Assembly: GCA_963210315.1 (NCBI GenBank)
Contig: OY723284.1
Coordinates: 1,116,001 to 1,180,000, forward strand
Direction: 5' to 3'
DNA: 64,000 bases
DNA from: Rhynchopus euleeides
Lineage: Eukaryota; Euglenozoa; Diplonemea; Diplonemida; Diplonemidae
Below the pieces are notes generated by a model. The model saw nothing but the letters and a program-made list of their open reading frames with translations. It was not told the origin of the DNA and ran no database searches. Numbering within the stretch: the stretch's first letter is position 1; every line of letters starts with the position of its first letter. The position numbers were made by a program, and so were the translations under genes. Shown piece by piece: positions 44,711-56,603 of the stretch.

Positions 44711-45472
44711 CATGGTCTTGCGAAAGGGTACCGGAGTGCACAGTGGCATTCGAATAGCCACACTCGCATCGGCACGAATCAAGGGCTGCACTGCATTAGT
44801 CTTGTGAGGGCTTACCAGCCGGAGAGCTGCTGCATGACCCGTCTGCACCCCTCCCTGGTCCCTGGGCCCTGAATTAGATGTCAGCGGCCTGAGCGCTCCC
44901 TGGGGATGGGGGGTGCGCAGGGGTGGTGGAGGAAGACAGGAGGGGGGTGGGGGTGGGGGTGGGGGGGTAGATATGGATTTGGATATTTCAGAGTTGGTTG
45001 CCCCAACTAGGTGTGTGTGCGTGTGGTGGGGGGCGAATATCTAGCCGTGGCCACCGCCCCCCACCCAGGGCGGGGCAGGTGGGTGGGGGGGCTGCAAGCA
45101 GGTGTGCCATCTTCTCAGGGAGCCACACGCGGGTGTGCGCTTTCAGCTTGCCGGATTGCCTCACTGCCCCCCACCCCTACCCAACCCTTCTCAGCCGTGT
45201 CCACCCACCCTCCCCTGTTTGGCTTTGCGAGCTACAGCTGGCCTGCACCTCTCCGTCAGTCAGCGAGGAGACCCACCTAGCATCATCCACCTCGTGCATC
45301 GTGAAATGCCTTCCGGCATCCCTCCTTCTCGGTTGTCCTGTGGGGGTTTCCAAACGCGTCTCTCTCTAGCTCAAACCGGGCTAGCCTTGTGGACTGATGA
45401 CGAACATTGCACGTTTTGCCATCGGGCATGGCGCCTTGTTGCAGGGAGGGCTTTCCACCCAAACACACACAC
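44711..45472. other. intergenic with G-quadruplex motif
   Basis: No gene seen. A G-rich block lies at 44942-44967. An AG at 45443-45444 after CCTTGTTGC is a likely acceptor for the next gene. Confidence 0.5.
44942..44967 (+). other. potential G-quadruplex
   Basis: Four G runs of 6, 5, 5 and 7 separated by single T, an ideal short-loop quadruplex pattern on the + strand. Confidence 0.7.
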
Positions 45473-46654
45473 ATGGGCCCCGCACTGCGCGTGAAGCGCA
45501 TCGCCGACCTGCGCAGCCCCAGCTGCACAGGCGCCCCTGACCCCGACCCGCCGGCGCCACCGCCGCATGCCGCCACCCCTGGCATCACCCCCCTCCGCCT
45601 CGGGAAGCCTCACTGCCGCAAGCCGCCGCAGCCCGCACTGCCGCCGCAGCTGCAGCATCTGCGCGAGGTTGCATCTGCCAAACGCGTCATCGGCACCACC
45701 TGCACCGCACCGCCCCCACCCGGCGAGCTGCCCATCCCGACCGACGCGGCGGGCACCCTGCAGGCGCGCGCCAGATGCCTGCTCCTCCGGGCCCAGGGGC
45801 TTGCCCCGCCACCACCCTGCACCATCGCAGGCATCGACGGGCGCCCCATGCCGCTCCGCGAGAGGGGCAACTCGACGCCAACCCCAGCACCGCCGCACAG
45901 CGCAGCCCCTGCTGGGCTGGCCCTGCCCTCCATAGAGGGCGCGTCTGCCGCCTGCCTGCAGGCCTGCCTCCAAGGCGCTGTAGCGTGCTGCGCAGAGGAG
46001 GTCGGCCTGCACATGTCGCGTGTGTTGGACCACGCCGCCCTGCTCTGCGCATCACCCACCTCCGCCGCCGCCTCCATCACACCGCATGCCGAGCTTGCCG
46101 CAGCCTGCGCCCTGCAGCTCCGCTGCGGTGCTGCCGCGGTGCGCCGCACTGTCTCCCGCATCACACACTGCCTCGTCTCCTCCGCTGCCACCTGCAGCCC
46201 GGCCTGCCTCCCCACCCTGCGCGTGCTCTGCGCCGTCCCCTGCAGCGCCGACCCTCCCACCCTCCTCAGCGTTCTGAGTGCTCTGGAGGACGTCATCCCC
46301 GCCGCACGCCACGGCGGTGGTGCCGCCGTCTCATCTGCCTACCGCCTGCTGGAGGTGGCACGCCTGCTGCTGCCTGCCTGCCCTGCGTCAGCAGGGGGGG
46401 AGGTGTGCGGCAGGCTTGCGTCTGCCGTGTCTGCTGCAGAGGCAGAGAAGCCCTGCCGGGAGACGGCCTGGGCTGCGTGCGGCGCAGCGGATGGCCACCC
46501 CGTGCCCTGGCTGCTGTGCGGAGGCCCCATGGGGGCGGGGTCTGGTGGGGATGCAGAGGCTGCACTGCACACCGCCACGCAGCTCAACGCGCTGCTCCCC
46601 CTGCTGTTGGAGCTGCGTGCCATGCAGGCGTCTCTCAGTGGGGGCCTGGGGTGA
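45473..46654 (+). CDS. Ala/Pro/Cys-rich protein of unknown function
   Basis: 393 aa from an ATG 28 nt after GTTGCAG. I do not recognise it. Residues 1-150 are proline-rich and basic. From about 155 the protein is helical and rich in Ala, Leu and Cys (ACLQACLQGAVACC...), in successive short helices that could be HEAT- or armadillo-like. The codons are strongly GC-ended, like the neighbours, so it is probably a real gene. The stop codon lies within GGGGTGAGTG, where a strong GTGAGT donor begins; if used, the gene would continue downstream in phase 2. Confidence 0.6.
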   Translation: MGPALRVKRIADLRSPSCTGAPDPDPPAPPPHAATPGITPLRLGKPHCRKPPQPALPPQLQHLREVASAKRVIGTTCTAPPPPGELPIPTDAAGTLQARARCLLLRAQGLAPPPPCTIAGIDGRPMPLRERGNSTPTPAPPHSAAPAGLALPSIEGASAACLQACLQGAVACCAEEVGLHMSRVLDHAALLCASPTSAAASITPHAELAAACALQLRCGAAAVRRTVSRITHCLVSSAATCSPACLPTLRVLCAVPCSADPPTLLSVLSALEDVIPAARHGGGAAVSSAYRLLEVARLLLPACPASAGGEVCGRLASAVSAAEAEKPCRETAWAACGAADGHPVPWLLCGGPMGAGSGGDAEAALHTATQLNALLPLLLELRAMQASLSGGLG

Positions 46655-47366
46655 GTGTTGAAATGCGGTGCCCGAGATTTTTTTTTTGCTGGTTTGCTGT
46701 CTCATGCCTGGGGGTGTCTCTTGCAAACCTTGTGGGGTTGCGCTCCGCCCGAGGGGGCGGGGGGTGGAGGGAGGGAGGGAGGGAGGGAAGGGTGTGTGCT
46801 GTTCCCTCCCGCGCCCCGCCGCATTGTCCAATGCGGCAGGGTGGTGGGGTGGGGTGGCGGTAGTATTCTCCAGTAGGGTGTCGAACCCATTCTCCGGATT
46901 GCGCCAGCGTTGTGTTGGGTGGGGGGGGGGGCGTGATACCCGTTGCCCCGTCCCCCCCCTCGACGCAGGGGCGCATGATGTGTAGCTCAAGAAGCGTGGT
47001 CAGCAGACACACCCCACCACCACCACCCCCTTTGACTGTAGCGACAGCATCTGACTGCTATCAGAACATGCCCCGCCCTACCCCCACCCCCTCTGACACG
47101 ACAGCACTGCATCACAGACACTACCCCCCTCCGGCACAGGCACACCGCAAACACACAACACACACACAAGCCAAAGCAACGGCCGCCGAGCTGCTTGGCA
47201 TTTGATCTCCTGCCCCCCCCCCAACCGAAGGGCAGGAAGGAGGCAGGCGGTAGTGAGTGGGGGAGGTGGTGTACCACCCTGCACTGCTGCTTCCCCTCCT
47301 CCGCCACCCATACACAGGCACCCCCATACCTCTGTTGGGCGGGCGTGCTGCAAAGAGGGGGTCACG
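46655..47366. other. intergenic, no gene seen
   Basis: CA-rich, with C runs and several acceptor-like AGs. CAAAG at 47351-47355 lies just before the VPS9 gene start. Confidence 0.5.
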
Positions 47367-49022
47367 ATGACCGTGGGGGATGACGAGGACTCGCACGACA
47401 GCCTGGTGGCTGAGTGCGAGACAAACGAGAACACGGTGTACCTCACGCTCCGCTCTCGCTTCCCCCGGCTGCTGCGCGAGGTGGCTGCGGCGAAGGGTGT
47501 TGTTGTTCTCCCGCCCAATGCATCCCTCCCTAACCCGCTGACCAGGGGGTTTCTTGAGCACCATGTGCTGAAGCCGAGCCCGTTTTTCAAAGGGCAGTTC
47601 ACGGTGTGGGGGCGGACGGAGTGCGGGGTGGAGAACCGCGACAACCTGTTCCTCATCACCATCGGGGCGGGGTGGCGCTGCTCCAGCAAGCTGCGCATCG
47701 TCAAGACGGAGACGATGCACACCTCATGCGAGGGGAGCGAATACCGCGTGATGTTTGTCAACGACCACTTCTTTGCGATGGAGGAGCAGCTGAACAGGCT
47801 GCGCGCCCAATCCAAGCTGCAGTGCGCAGCACCCGCTTCCTCCCCGCCTGTCCGCCTGCAGCCGGTCGCCCTGCCGCCTGTCAGGCAGGCCTCCGACATC
47901 TCACGTGTCCAGACCCTCCTCGGGGTGCAGTTCTCCACCACCGTGGCATCGGTCTGCGATGGCTTCCTGCGGTCCTACGTCCTCCTGCCTGGGTGCAGCA
48001 CCGACGCATCGCAGCGGGTGCAGCTCCTCTTCGAAGAGGCAGGGAAGGCGTCGCTGAGCGCGTTAGCCGCAGCGGGGCATGGGGACCGCAAAGGGACAGG
48101 AGGAGACGCAGCCACCTACTACCCGCTGGATGGGTCCTCCATGGGGCAGCGCAACGTGGAGGCGGTGCACTGCGTGTCGACCGACGCTGCGATGCACCGC
48201 CTGCACACCAAGCTGTGGCCCTACTGGGTGGCGGAGAGCAAGGACTACGACGCTTCCCTCCTGCGCAACCTGCGTGCCCTGCACCGCGCATCCCCCGCTT
48301 CGGAGTATGCGGAGTTCATCCGCAGGCTGGGTGACGGCGACGACGATGCGGGGGACAACCCCTTCCTCTGCGTGAGCCCTGCCGACCTGCAGCCCGCCGT
48401 GAGGCATCTGCGGGGCATCTTTGAGGAGTGTGCGGCACCTACGCCGCTGTGCTTCATGACACACATGCAGCAGGTGCTGGACAGGGTGAAGGCGGCTGTG
48501 CCCCCCGAGAGGCACCCCGACTTGTGTGCGGACAACATCCTCCCCGCCCTGGTCTGGGTGATCGTGCAGAGCCAGACGCCAGGGCTGGAGGCACTGTGCG
48601 CCTACACCCTCAACCTGTCGCCGGAGCCTGTGCTGCACAGCGAGCTGGGCTACGCCCTGACGACGGTGCAGGCTGCAGTGGGGATCGCAAGCAGTGTCGG
48701 CGAGTCGGCACAGGCTGATGCCCCGGAGTGCGGTGTGGACGACGTGGTGTACACCCCCGAGATGGTGCTGTGTCACGCCCCTGTGGCCCGCGAGGTGGCG
48801 GGTGGGAGGAAGGCGGTTAGGAAGCCCCGCAGTGGCTCTGGAGGTGGGGGTGCCTTTGGAGCCGCGTCGGGCAGCGAGGCGGCGGGTGGGGTCGGCGATT
48901 CGCCTGCGAAGATGTTCGGTGGGCCTGAGGTGGCAGAGCGGCGCATCACTATCACGAACTGCATCAGCATCGACAAGGAGCCGAAGCCTGTTGGCGACTT
49001 CCTTGCCAGCCTCTTGAAGTGA
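47367..49022 (+). CDS. VPS9-domain protein (Rab5-type guanine nucleotide exchange factor)
   Basis: 551 aa from an ATG 11 nt after CTGCAAAG. The VPS9 domain (about 345-445) carries the conserved core: D389 within CADNILPALVWVIV and Y429 with T432 within SELGYALTTV. These match the catalytic Asp and Tyr/Thr of Rabex-5-type exchange factors in identity and spacing. Such proteins activate Rab5-family GTPases on early endosomes. The N-terminal 150 residues (VYLTLRSRFPRLLR...) form a domain that I do not recognise. The tail is Gly/Ser-rich and then charged. No introns are needed. Confidence 0.8.
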   Translation: MTVGDDEDSHDSLVAECETNENTVYLTLRSRFPRLLREVAAAKGVVVLPPNASLPNPLTRGFLEHHVLKPSPFFKGQFTVWGRTECGVENRDNLFLITIGAGWRCSSKLRIVKTETMHTSCEGSEYRVMFVNDHFFAMEEQLNRLRAQSKLQCAAPASSPPVRLQPVALPPVRQASDISRVQTLLGVQFSTTVASVCDGFLRSYVLLPGCSTDASQRVQLLFEEAGKASLSALAAAGHGDRKGTGGDAATYYPLDGSSMGQRNVEAVHCVSTDAAMHRLHTKLWPYWVAESKDYDASLLRNLRALHRASPASEYAEFIRRLGDGDDDAGDNPFLCVSPADLQPAVRHLRGIFEECAAPTPLCFMTHMQQVLDRVKAAVPPERHPDLCADNILPALVWVIVQSQTPGLEALCAYTLNLSPEPVLHSELGYALTTVQAAVGIASSVGESAQADAPECGVDDVVYTPEMVLCHAPVAREVAGGRKAVRKPRSGSGGGGAFGAASGSEAAGGVGDSPAKMFGGPEVAERRITITNCISIDKEPKPVGDFLASLLK

Positions 49023-52000
49023 GCCGAAGATATGCATCCCGACCACAGCTCTCGCCTCGCCGCTCAGGCGAGGGGCGCACAGAGGGGCGTGTGGGGGCAT
49101 CGTGTCTCATTGGTCTCTCTCAAGGTGCAGCCTAACGTTCGTCATCATATTCGTTGAAGTAGCAGCACATAAAACGGGGAGGGGGGAAGAAGAAATGCCT
49201 GGAATTCTTGTGACTCGTGTAGTTTTGTAGGTAGTGAACCCAACAGAAGGGGGCAAGATTGTCCGGGGGTGAGGCATGCGGCCTCCATGTTGCCAGTCGA
49301 ACCCAGAGCCGTTGGGTGGTGCTGTGCAGCGCAGGGGAGGGGGAACACTGGACAGGACCTACAGTGCTGATTGTGATAGTCTACAACAGGCTGTTGGCAG
49401 CGTGCGGTGTAACATGCAGGGATGCTGCAAAGCGCGTGCATGTTGGGGACCACATTAATAGGGCTGTTGTGACGTGCAGTTCTGGCCTCCAATTTTTGGG
49501 CTTGGGGGAGGGGGAGGGGGTGTTCAATGCAACACCTCAAATCAAGAACAGAACGAAATCCGAGAACTGCACCACACCCGCAAGCCACACGCTGAATGTG
49601 GTGCAGAACCGGGGTGGGGCCACAGGGGGGGGGACCAGACACCCTCTCTCCCCTAAGCCACTTTGCTGCGGAACCCCGCCCACCCTCCGAATCGTGACCC
49701 ACCAAAGGAGAGGGAGAGGGGGTGGGTGGAATGCCGGTGGATTGCTTCGGGGTTGCAAGCGTTCCCTCTCCTGCCGAACTGATATTTCTTTTGGCATTGC
49801 CTTTGATCTTCTTATCGAACAACAGGGAGGTGCTCTCTCCATACAGCTGGCATCAACCAAGCATGCCAGTCAGATGATTGTGTATATTTTTTTTGGCGTT
49901 CAGCAGACTGAGTCCAACTGTTGGGGGGGGGGGGCTGCGACAGCCATTTCTGCACATATACTATTGTGCGGCCCCACATGGATCCTTCCAAAACAAACCC
50001 CAGGAGGGACATTCGCTCTGTGTCACAGGGGGTCTTCGCTGGTCGACAAACTTCGTCAGTTTTCAGCCAATTCAACAGGAAATGCACCAAAATGCACTGA
50101 CGATCACCCCGTAGCGAAGACCCCCACAGAGTGTGTCAGGTTGCAGCCTATATTGGTAGGCAGCTCACTCTTCTGCTCTTTAGAGCGAAGGCCCTGAGTG
50201 GCTTCCACATCACCCCCACTCTCATTCTGGTCTGTCTTGTCAAGGGAATACCAATCCATCACTTCCACATTTTATCGACGCCCCCCCGGGCAGCTTGCAT
50301 CCAGAACATAGTTAGTGTCGCCTGCCCACCAACCCCGACCCCCCCCACAGGACGTCCTGCCATCCTCCCTCAGAATGATGAAGAAGTCAGGGCTGAAGCC
50401 CGGCCTCTCCTGATGGGACAGCTGAAAGGATCCAAAAAGAAAGTTTAAAACGATCATATCGGAGAGCCGAAGAACTTCACACGGCGGGCTTTCCTTCACC
50501 TCTCTTGTGGGGATTCTCCCCACCCTCTTCCCCTCCCTGCGGCGAAAGCGGATCGGTGTGCGTGTGTGTCTGGCGAGCTGAGATGAATGGGTCAAAAAGT
50601 TCCCCCCCCCCCCCCTTCTGTTCCTGTCTGCCTTGTTCCCGAAGAACTTCACACCCAAAAATCCGATCTTTGCTCTCAGGTGCACATCCCAGCCTTCCCC
50701 ATATCCCACATCTCTCGCTTCTGGTGGCACTTGGGGATGGGTGCACTGAGGGGGGTACACTGATACAACCCGCAAACACACACCCACATAGGGCTTTGGC
50801 GGAGAAAAACTTTTTGTGCGCACAGTAGCGAACGCCAAGTCTTCTTATTGGTATCCGTTGTCTCATTGAGGCTCTCCTCCGGGTCAAACGCAAAGGCAAA
50901 GGTGTGACCACTGTGTTTTGCTCAACCCCTCTTCACCTTTTCAAAGCTGTTGCGGATGCGCTGCCCCGGCGGGCACGTCCTCTCCTATTGAGCAAAAAAA
51001 ATATCCGAGCGGAAATGGGCGAGGCAGGCACTCTCTGCCACCACCTCCTTACCTTTTTTTCCTTCGATGCCACAGGCAGGATTTACATAACGGTGGGTAA
51101 CATCACAACCCCCCACCCCCACCCTCTCCCCCTCCCCTCAGTTGCGAGTGCACTCTGCTGAGTTGTGTCCCCCTTGTGTTATATGCAGAGTCGGGGTGGT
51201 GGTTTTCATCTGTAGGTTTGTGCCTCTCTCTCTCACACTCTCTCTCTCACTCTTGGATGCAGTAGTGACGGCGTTGCGAATAGAGCCTTGCTTTGTGCAC
51301 CCCTCATGTCACAACCACCTGCAAACCAAGCTCTCTCTCTCTCTCCATCCCTCCTGTCTATCCCTTTATGTCACCCATTCGGCACTTCTCCGCGTTTTGT
51401 CCGGGAGAAAAGAGAATGCCGCCCAGCAAGATAAAGTGGGGATGTGTGCGAACAGGAGATGCGGGTGGATCGCAGCGGATCTCGCATCAGAGATTCGTGC
51501 GCCGGGTGTTTGGCACAGTGGGGGGGGGAGGGGGGTGGTGGTGGTGGGCAGATTTTTTCGGCCCGTCCAGGCCATTGTTGCTTGTTGCGCGCGAGGGGTT
51601 ACATTTTGTTGCCAAAACCCAACTTTAAAACTTCACCCCCCCCAAAAAAAAATGGAGGAGAAACCGGCCGTGTTTTGTTTTGTTCTCGCTCACGGATTTT
51701 CTACGTTCAAAAATCGATTTCCGTAGAGTTTCACAGCGGCAATGGGTGCATCCCTCTCTGCCTCCTCCCCCATCCCCCGCGGTTTGCCAAGCTTTTTTTT
51801 AATACGCCCCGACAAGACCTTTCTTGGACCACACTTATTGCAAAATACTGCTGAGCACAGCCAACCAAGTGACAACCCCCCCCCCCCGTCACCCCCAGCC
51901 CGATGTTTCTTTCTCAAAATCAGTCCGGAAAACAATCTCTGGCTCCTCTAAACAAACATCCGTTTTGGAATTTCGAGCATCCTTCCATTTTGTATGACGG

Positions 52001-53238
52001 TTTCTTTCTGGCCTTGCCCGGAGTGTGTACGTGGCCGTGGGGGTGGGGGTGGGGGTGGGGATAAGGGCGGGGGCGGGTCGTAGTTGGTGATTGTGTTGTT
52101 TTGCATCATTATATCGTGTGCTTTCTGATACCCTCCGCACCACTGTCACAATATAGCTGATCCGCACGTGTGTCGCACAGCCCTGTGGAGTGAAGGGAGA
52201 GGTTAACCTCCGTGATTTACCCCCCTTCTTCTACCTTCACTACTGCACCCCCATTCGCGCCTCTCGTGATGGGGGGTGGTTCGGAGCCCCTGTGCAGCTC
52301 GCAGCTGGCACAGCGGTGGGGTTTTCCGAAAGCAGGGTGACACTGCACTGTGATGGGTCTGGATGGGGGGGTGGGGGGGTGGGAGGTGTACCTTTGCCCG
52401 TCCTGTCCCCCCCATCCTCCGAGACTCATAACCTTATGCGCCGCGAAAGGGATTCCCAGTGTGCTGTGGTGACGGGCACAGTGTGAGATCATGTCAAACT
52501 CAAGGGTTTTCGGGTGTGATCCACACTGCTGCAAAATGATTCACGTGTGTGTGTTTGTCTGTTATATTAAGCCAGCTCGCCGAGCTCTAAGCACCCCACT
52601 GTTGCAATTTGATGCGACTCGTTGATTGGCTTCCCTGTTGTGAGCCGATGGGATGCCATCGGGCGCCAGCAAGGGCAAGCAAGGCGGTGCCCTTCACACA
52701 CACCCCACACCCCCTGCTCTCTTCACGATGCGGTTAATCAAGCAACAGGCCCTACTCAAGATCCCCTACGACCCAGCCCCGTTGCCTTGGAGGCAGGTGG
52801 TGGGGTGTGGGTGGTGATATTGTGGGTGTTTGCAGAGCTGTTTGGTCCACTGCCCCTAGCTTTGTGTGATTAATGAGCGCATGTGGTGCACGCCCCCCGT
52901 CGGCTTTTTGGTTGTCGAGAGGCAAGCAGGCATCTAATGAGAGATCAGTCCGGGTGTGGTGCGTGGGGCAGGGATGTGTGGTGCAGAAGCTCGCTGCGTA
53001 GCTGGGTGAGATGGGCATAAACAGAACAGAAAGAAGGAAGGGCTGCAGTAGGTAGGCCGAAGAGAAGAACGAAGCGTTTGAGAAACACCGGGAACGAGAA
53101 AACCGAGAAAACTACGCCACCCCCCCTTTCTGCCTTTCCACCAAGGGGGTTTCCCTGCCAATCATCCGCTGTGCTGCCCTACAATTATTTCCACCACATG
53201 CCCATCCCCACCAGACACACCCTGCCTCGCCAGCCCGC
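49023..53238. other. 4.2-kb spacer without a supported gene
   Basis: C, G and T homopolymers, CT repeats (51215-51250), a quadruplex motif (52039-52060) and a partial dispersed repeat near 52520. Several open frames are low-complexity. An AG at 53232-53233 precedes the next gene. Confidence 0.45.
52039..52060 (+). other. potential G-quadruplex
   Basis: G runs of 5, 5, 5 and 4 separated by single T on the + strand, in a spacer with no gene. Confidence 0.7.
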
Positions 53239-54961
53239 ATGGCTTGGGCTGGGCCGCCGCAGGGCAATGGCTTCCACCCACTGGGCTCTAAGGCCGGTGG
53301 GGGCCCCGAGGCCATCAACGTGACGGTGCGCGAGGACAAGGGCCGCCTGGGCGACATGACAGTCCGCTTCACTGGGGTGCGCTCGGAGGGGGAGGACCAG
53401 GACGAAGGCCCCTGGGGTGCGAAGGGCCCGCTGTGGTTCTTCGCGCGCCTGATGACCTTCATCACATGCGTCGCTATCATCTCGACGCGCAGCTGGGCGC
53501 GCGGCGGGGCGCTGGTTGTCGACATAGCTTACAACGTGCCAACTATAGGCAATGTGTCTGAACGCGTCTTCCTCGAACGGTCTGAGATCGGGCTGGTGAC
53601 TGCCTGCTACAAAGGGTGGTCTGCATCTTCGCGCATCGGCCCGCTCGACGGGGAACAGTGCGGCTATGTGGTGGCTGGGTTGAAGTGGGACATGCCTGCC
53701 TGGACAGCCGCTCTCGTGTTTGCGGTGCTCTTTGTCGTTGTGCTGTCGTACCGCCTGTCCGTCGAGGCGACAGAGCTCTTCTTCCCAGGATTCGTATGCC
53801 ACAGGGTGGAAGTGGGTTGATGGTTCGTGCCTCTCCGCCAGGCGTGCAGCTGTGTGTGGCAGTGGCACACCAACGGTTCTCATCATGAGGTGTTGTGTTG
53901 GGGGTGAGTGGCGGCCGTGTGTGGGAATCAGGATAGCCTTCACTGCGCCCCACATTCACCAGGCTTGGAAACGATTACTACGAGTCGACATGATGTGCAG
54001 CCATGTATTTGTTGTGATGCCAAGGCCAAACAAACACACCAGTGCAACTCAGCCCTGGTGGTGTGTTTGGGATCCTCGGTGCATTTTACCAAAGCACGTT
54101 GCGTGGGGTTCAAGTGTGTGACAGAGAGTGTTATTGCTTGTGATCTGACCACTCGTGCCAATACCACACCACCACAGCTGCCGGTGTGCTTCTTCGTCCC
54201 GACATCGGCACGGGTCCTCCGACACATCTCATGGCTGTTCATGCTGGTGACGTATGATGTGATATGCGGGCCTGTGTGGTGCCGTCCTTCGAATCGGAGG
54301 CCTTCAATCAGACATTGTGTTTCGCACACATCACAAGAGCCCTTTCACAGTGAAAAATATAGTTGGCAGCGCTTTGGGTGTTTCTGCGGGTGTCTTGCTT
54401 CTGTCACAGGGCCGCAAACCCCTGGCTGCTGCCAGGGACAAATGCTAACCGGACCCTTTTCATGTTGGAATGGTGGCCATCTGTGCTGCCAAGTTCTGCA
54501 CCTTTGCCTTTGGGTGTTGAACCAACAACCTGCAACACGTTCCTCCTGCCTTTGATGATTATCTCTCCTCTCCAGATGGGCCTGCTTCGTCGGCGGATGG
54601 CAGTGGAACACATTCGACTACGTCAAACTAGACTACGATGATGTCACATACCTCGACGTCGGATTCTGGACGTGGGTGGTATGCACCGCAGGACACAGGT
54701 GGTGCACTCAGGCCACCCGACTTCACACCTGTGAATATGAGTGTGCTGGCGTCCCTCCTTCATTGCAGCGCTACGCTCGGGATCAACCACACTCTTGACT
54801 TATATTTTGGTGCCACAAACACGAGCAGACGCGCCCTCTTGACACATTGATGCCACTCTCTTCATCGAAGGATGGCGTATCCCCACCCCCCACACCCCCT
54901 GCAGACCTTGTGGTTCCTGTGGTTCATCGAGGCCATTCTCGTCGAGATCGGAAGGTTGTGA
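53239..54961 (+). CDS. four-exon multi-pass membrane protein of unknown function
   Basis: Exons 53239-53793, 54178-54251, 54576-54678 and 54905-54961 join with phases 0, 2 and 0 to give 262 aa. Donors are GTATGC, GTATGA and GTATGC and the acceptors end in CAG, so three introns are well supported. The protein has a soluble N-terminus, a first membrane helix (about 72-92), a luminal loop with two cysteines (C123, C141), a second helix (about 155-178), a third (around 197-220, spanning the exon 2/3 join) and a last one across the exon 3/4 join (FWTWV then TLWFLWFIEAILVEI). The four-helix, two-Cys loop plan recalls claudin- or tetraspan-like proteins, but I see no family motif. The ATG lies 5 nt after CGCCAG. 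Confidence 0.75.
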
Positions 54962-55317
54962 GCTGGGCTGCGAAAAGACGCCCGCAGGGGGTAACAGCGC
55001 CGTGCGACACACCCAGCGTACACCCTACACCCGGCTGCCCCGCACTGGTCACGCCCCCCACACGCGCCGCAAGGGGGCCAGAGCTGTGGGGCTTCAAACC
55101 TCCCTGGAGGCTTTGTCACGGTCCCACCCCAGCAAATAACCAACAGGGGCTATGGGGTGTTCCCCGCTCTGGTGCTTCTGCGCTTGGAAGGTGTGCAGTG
55201 GCGTGGCATATTGGGATCCCACCTGTCCGCTGCACTGTGCAGTAAGGTTCGCCGCTGTGACAGTGGGAGGATATCGCATCGAGAGCCAGGGTCCTCGGGT
55301 GTGCTCTGCACTGCTGT

Positions 55318-55386
55318 AGGTTACTGGGACTGCCCTCCCAGGTGCAACCGGCGCTTTCCAACAAAGATTCACGTGTGTGTGTGTGC
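55318..55386 (+). repeat. GT-tailed dispersed repeat, copy c
   Basis: Best match to 27829-27898 and weaker to 22581-22649. A tail-only fragment (AAAATGATTCACGTGTGTG) is found near 52534-52552. Confidence 0.7.
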
Positions 55387-56086
55387 TGTGTCTTGCCCGC
55401 CCGATTCCCCAGGCCAGAACCTGAAGAGAGTACACCCATCCAAGTCAAGGGTCAGCCACAATACTGCCGCCTCAGTGAGAGGAGGGCTGCAGGACGGGGG
55501 TCAGACGAACCATCTGCTGTGATCCCGGTTCACCATGTCTGCGCCCCCCCGCCTTCCCCTTTCTTCCAACCGGGCTGGTTTGCTCCTGCTCGTGTCATTG
55601 CAGTGGCTCCTTGAGAGCTTTAGATCATGTCTGGCGTCTCTAGCCCTTGTGTTCTTTGCTGTGTGGCAGTGGGTGTAAAAAGATTCAAGCGTGTTTCTGT
55701 TGCACGATACCCACAATAGTGGTGGGCTGTGATCTGGGCGCACATATGGTCTGATCCACAAAGCCTGGCCACCACACACCCGTGTGAATGACCGAAAGCC
55801 TGATCAGCACAGACACAACACCAGGCAGCACACCACCCAGATAGGCATCCAACAGAGGCCTCGATAGTGTGCTCTGCCAGCCGAGCCCCCCCTCCTCCCC
55901 GTGTGATAACCGCAACTTTTCTGTTTTGCTGATGCCGTTCAGTTTCCTGTATGTTCCGTTCTATGTTAGAGACGCCTCGCGGTGTCCGCTATGGGTGGTG
56001 GAGGGGGGGCGGCGATGGGATCAAAAAGGCAAGGTGCCGCAGTGTCCGACACTGCCCCACCGAAGTACAACGCCCCCTGGATATTC

Positions 56087-56152
56087 AACATTGCGGTGAA
56101 GGCGCTGGGATATTTGCCTTTGCTTTCACTCTCGACAATCAAATCCCACCCC
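56087..56152 (+). repeat. short dispersed repeat, copy 2
   Basis: Matches 30171-30236; the identical core is CACTCTCGACAATCAAA. Similarity may extend upstream to a shared CCGAAGT word. Confidence 0.7.
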
Positions 56153-56603
56153 TGGGTTTTCAGCAGGGAAGCTGAACTTTGAGCTCTTTCTCTCTTCCTC
56201 TCTGATGGCGTCTTGTCACCACACGCCGTGTGCACACCACGTCCGTTCCATAGGAAGACGCCAACGGCCTTTGCTCGCATCTAGCACTGTCACTCTGACC
56301 GATTTCGCAGAGCCAGCAATACTGCCTAATCCCGGCCCGAGCCTCTGCCCCACGGAGTGAACCGCCTTCTGGTGACACCCCTGCACACTGCAGTCTGCTT
56401 GCACCACCTCCCCCCTGCCCTACTCGTCTCGCCTCTCTGTGCAACTGCATGCGCCCCCCCACCCACAGCCTCCTCCTCTTGATTAGCCAAGCTGCCGAAG
56501 CGCCTTCGGTGCGTCTGAGGGTTAGGGGAGCCACAACCACACCGCCCTGCAGCGATGTGGGCAATACGCACACACACATGATAGGGCTGCGTGCGGCGGG
56601 GCG

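Larger units (their letters stand above)
54962..56603. other. spacer with dispersed repeats
   Basis: No supported gene. Contains copies of both dispersed repeat types (55318-55386, 56087-56152). Acceptor-like AG at 56551-56552 lies upstream of the next gene. Confidence 0.5.

Noticed and set aside
53794..53820. Stop of the first exon frame of the membrane-protein gene as the gene's end
   Set aside because: It lies behind a GTATGC donor, and the following exons continue the membrane helices in matching phase.
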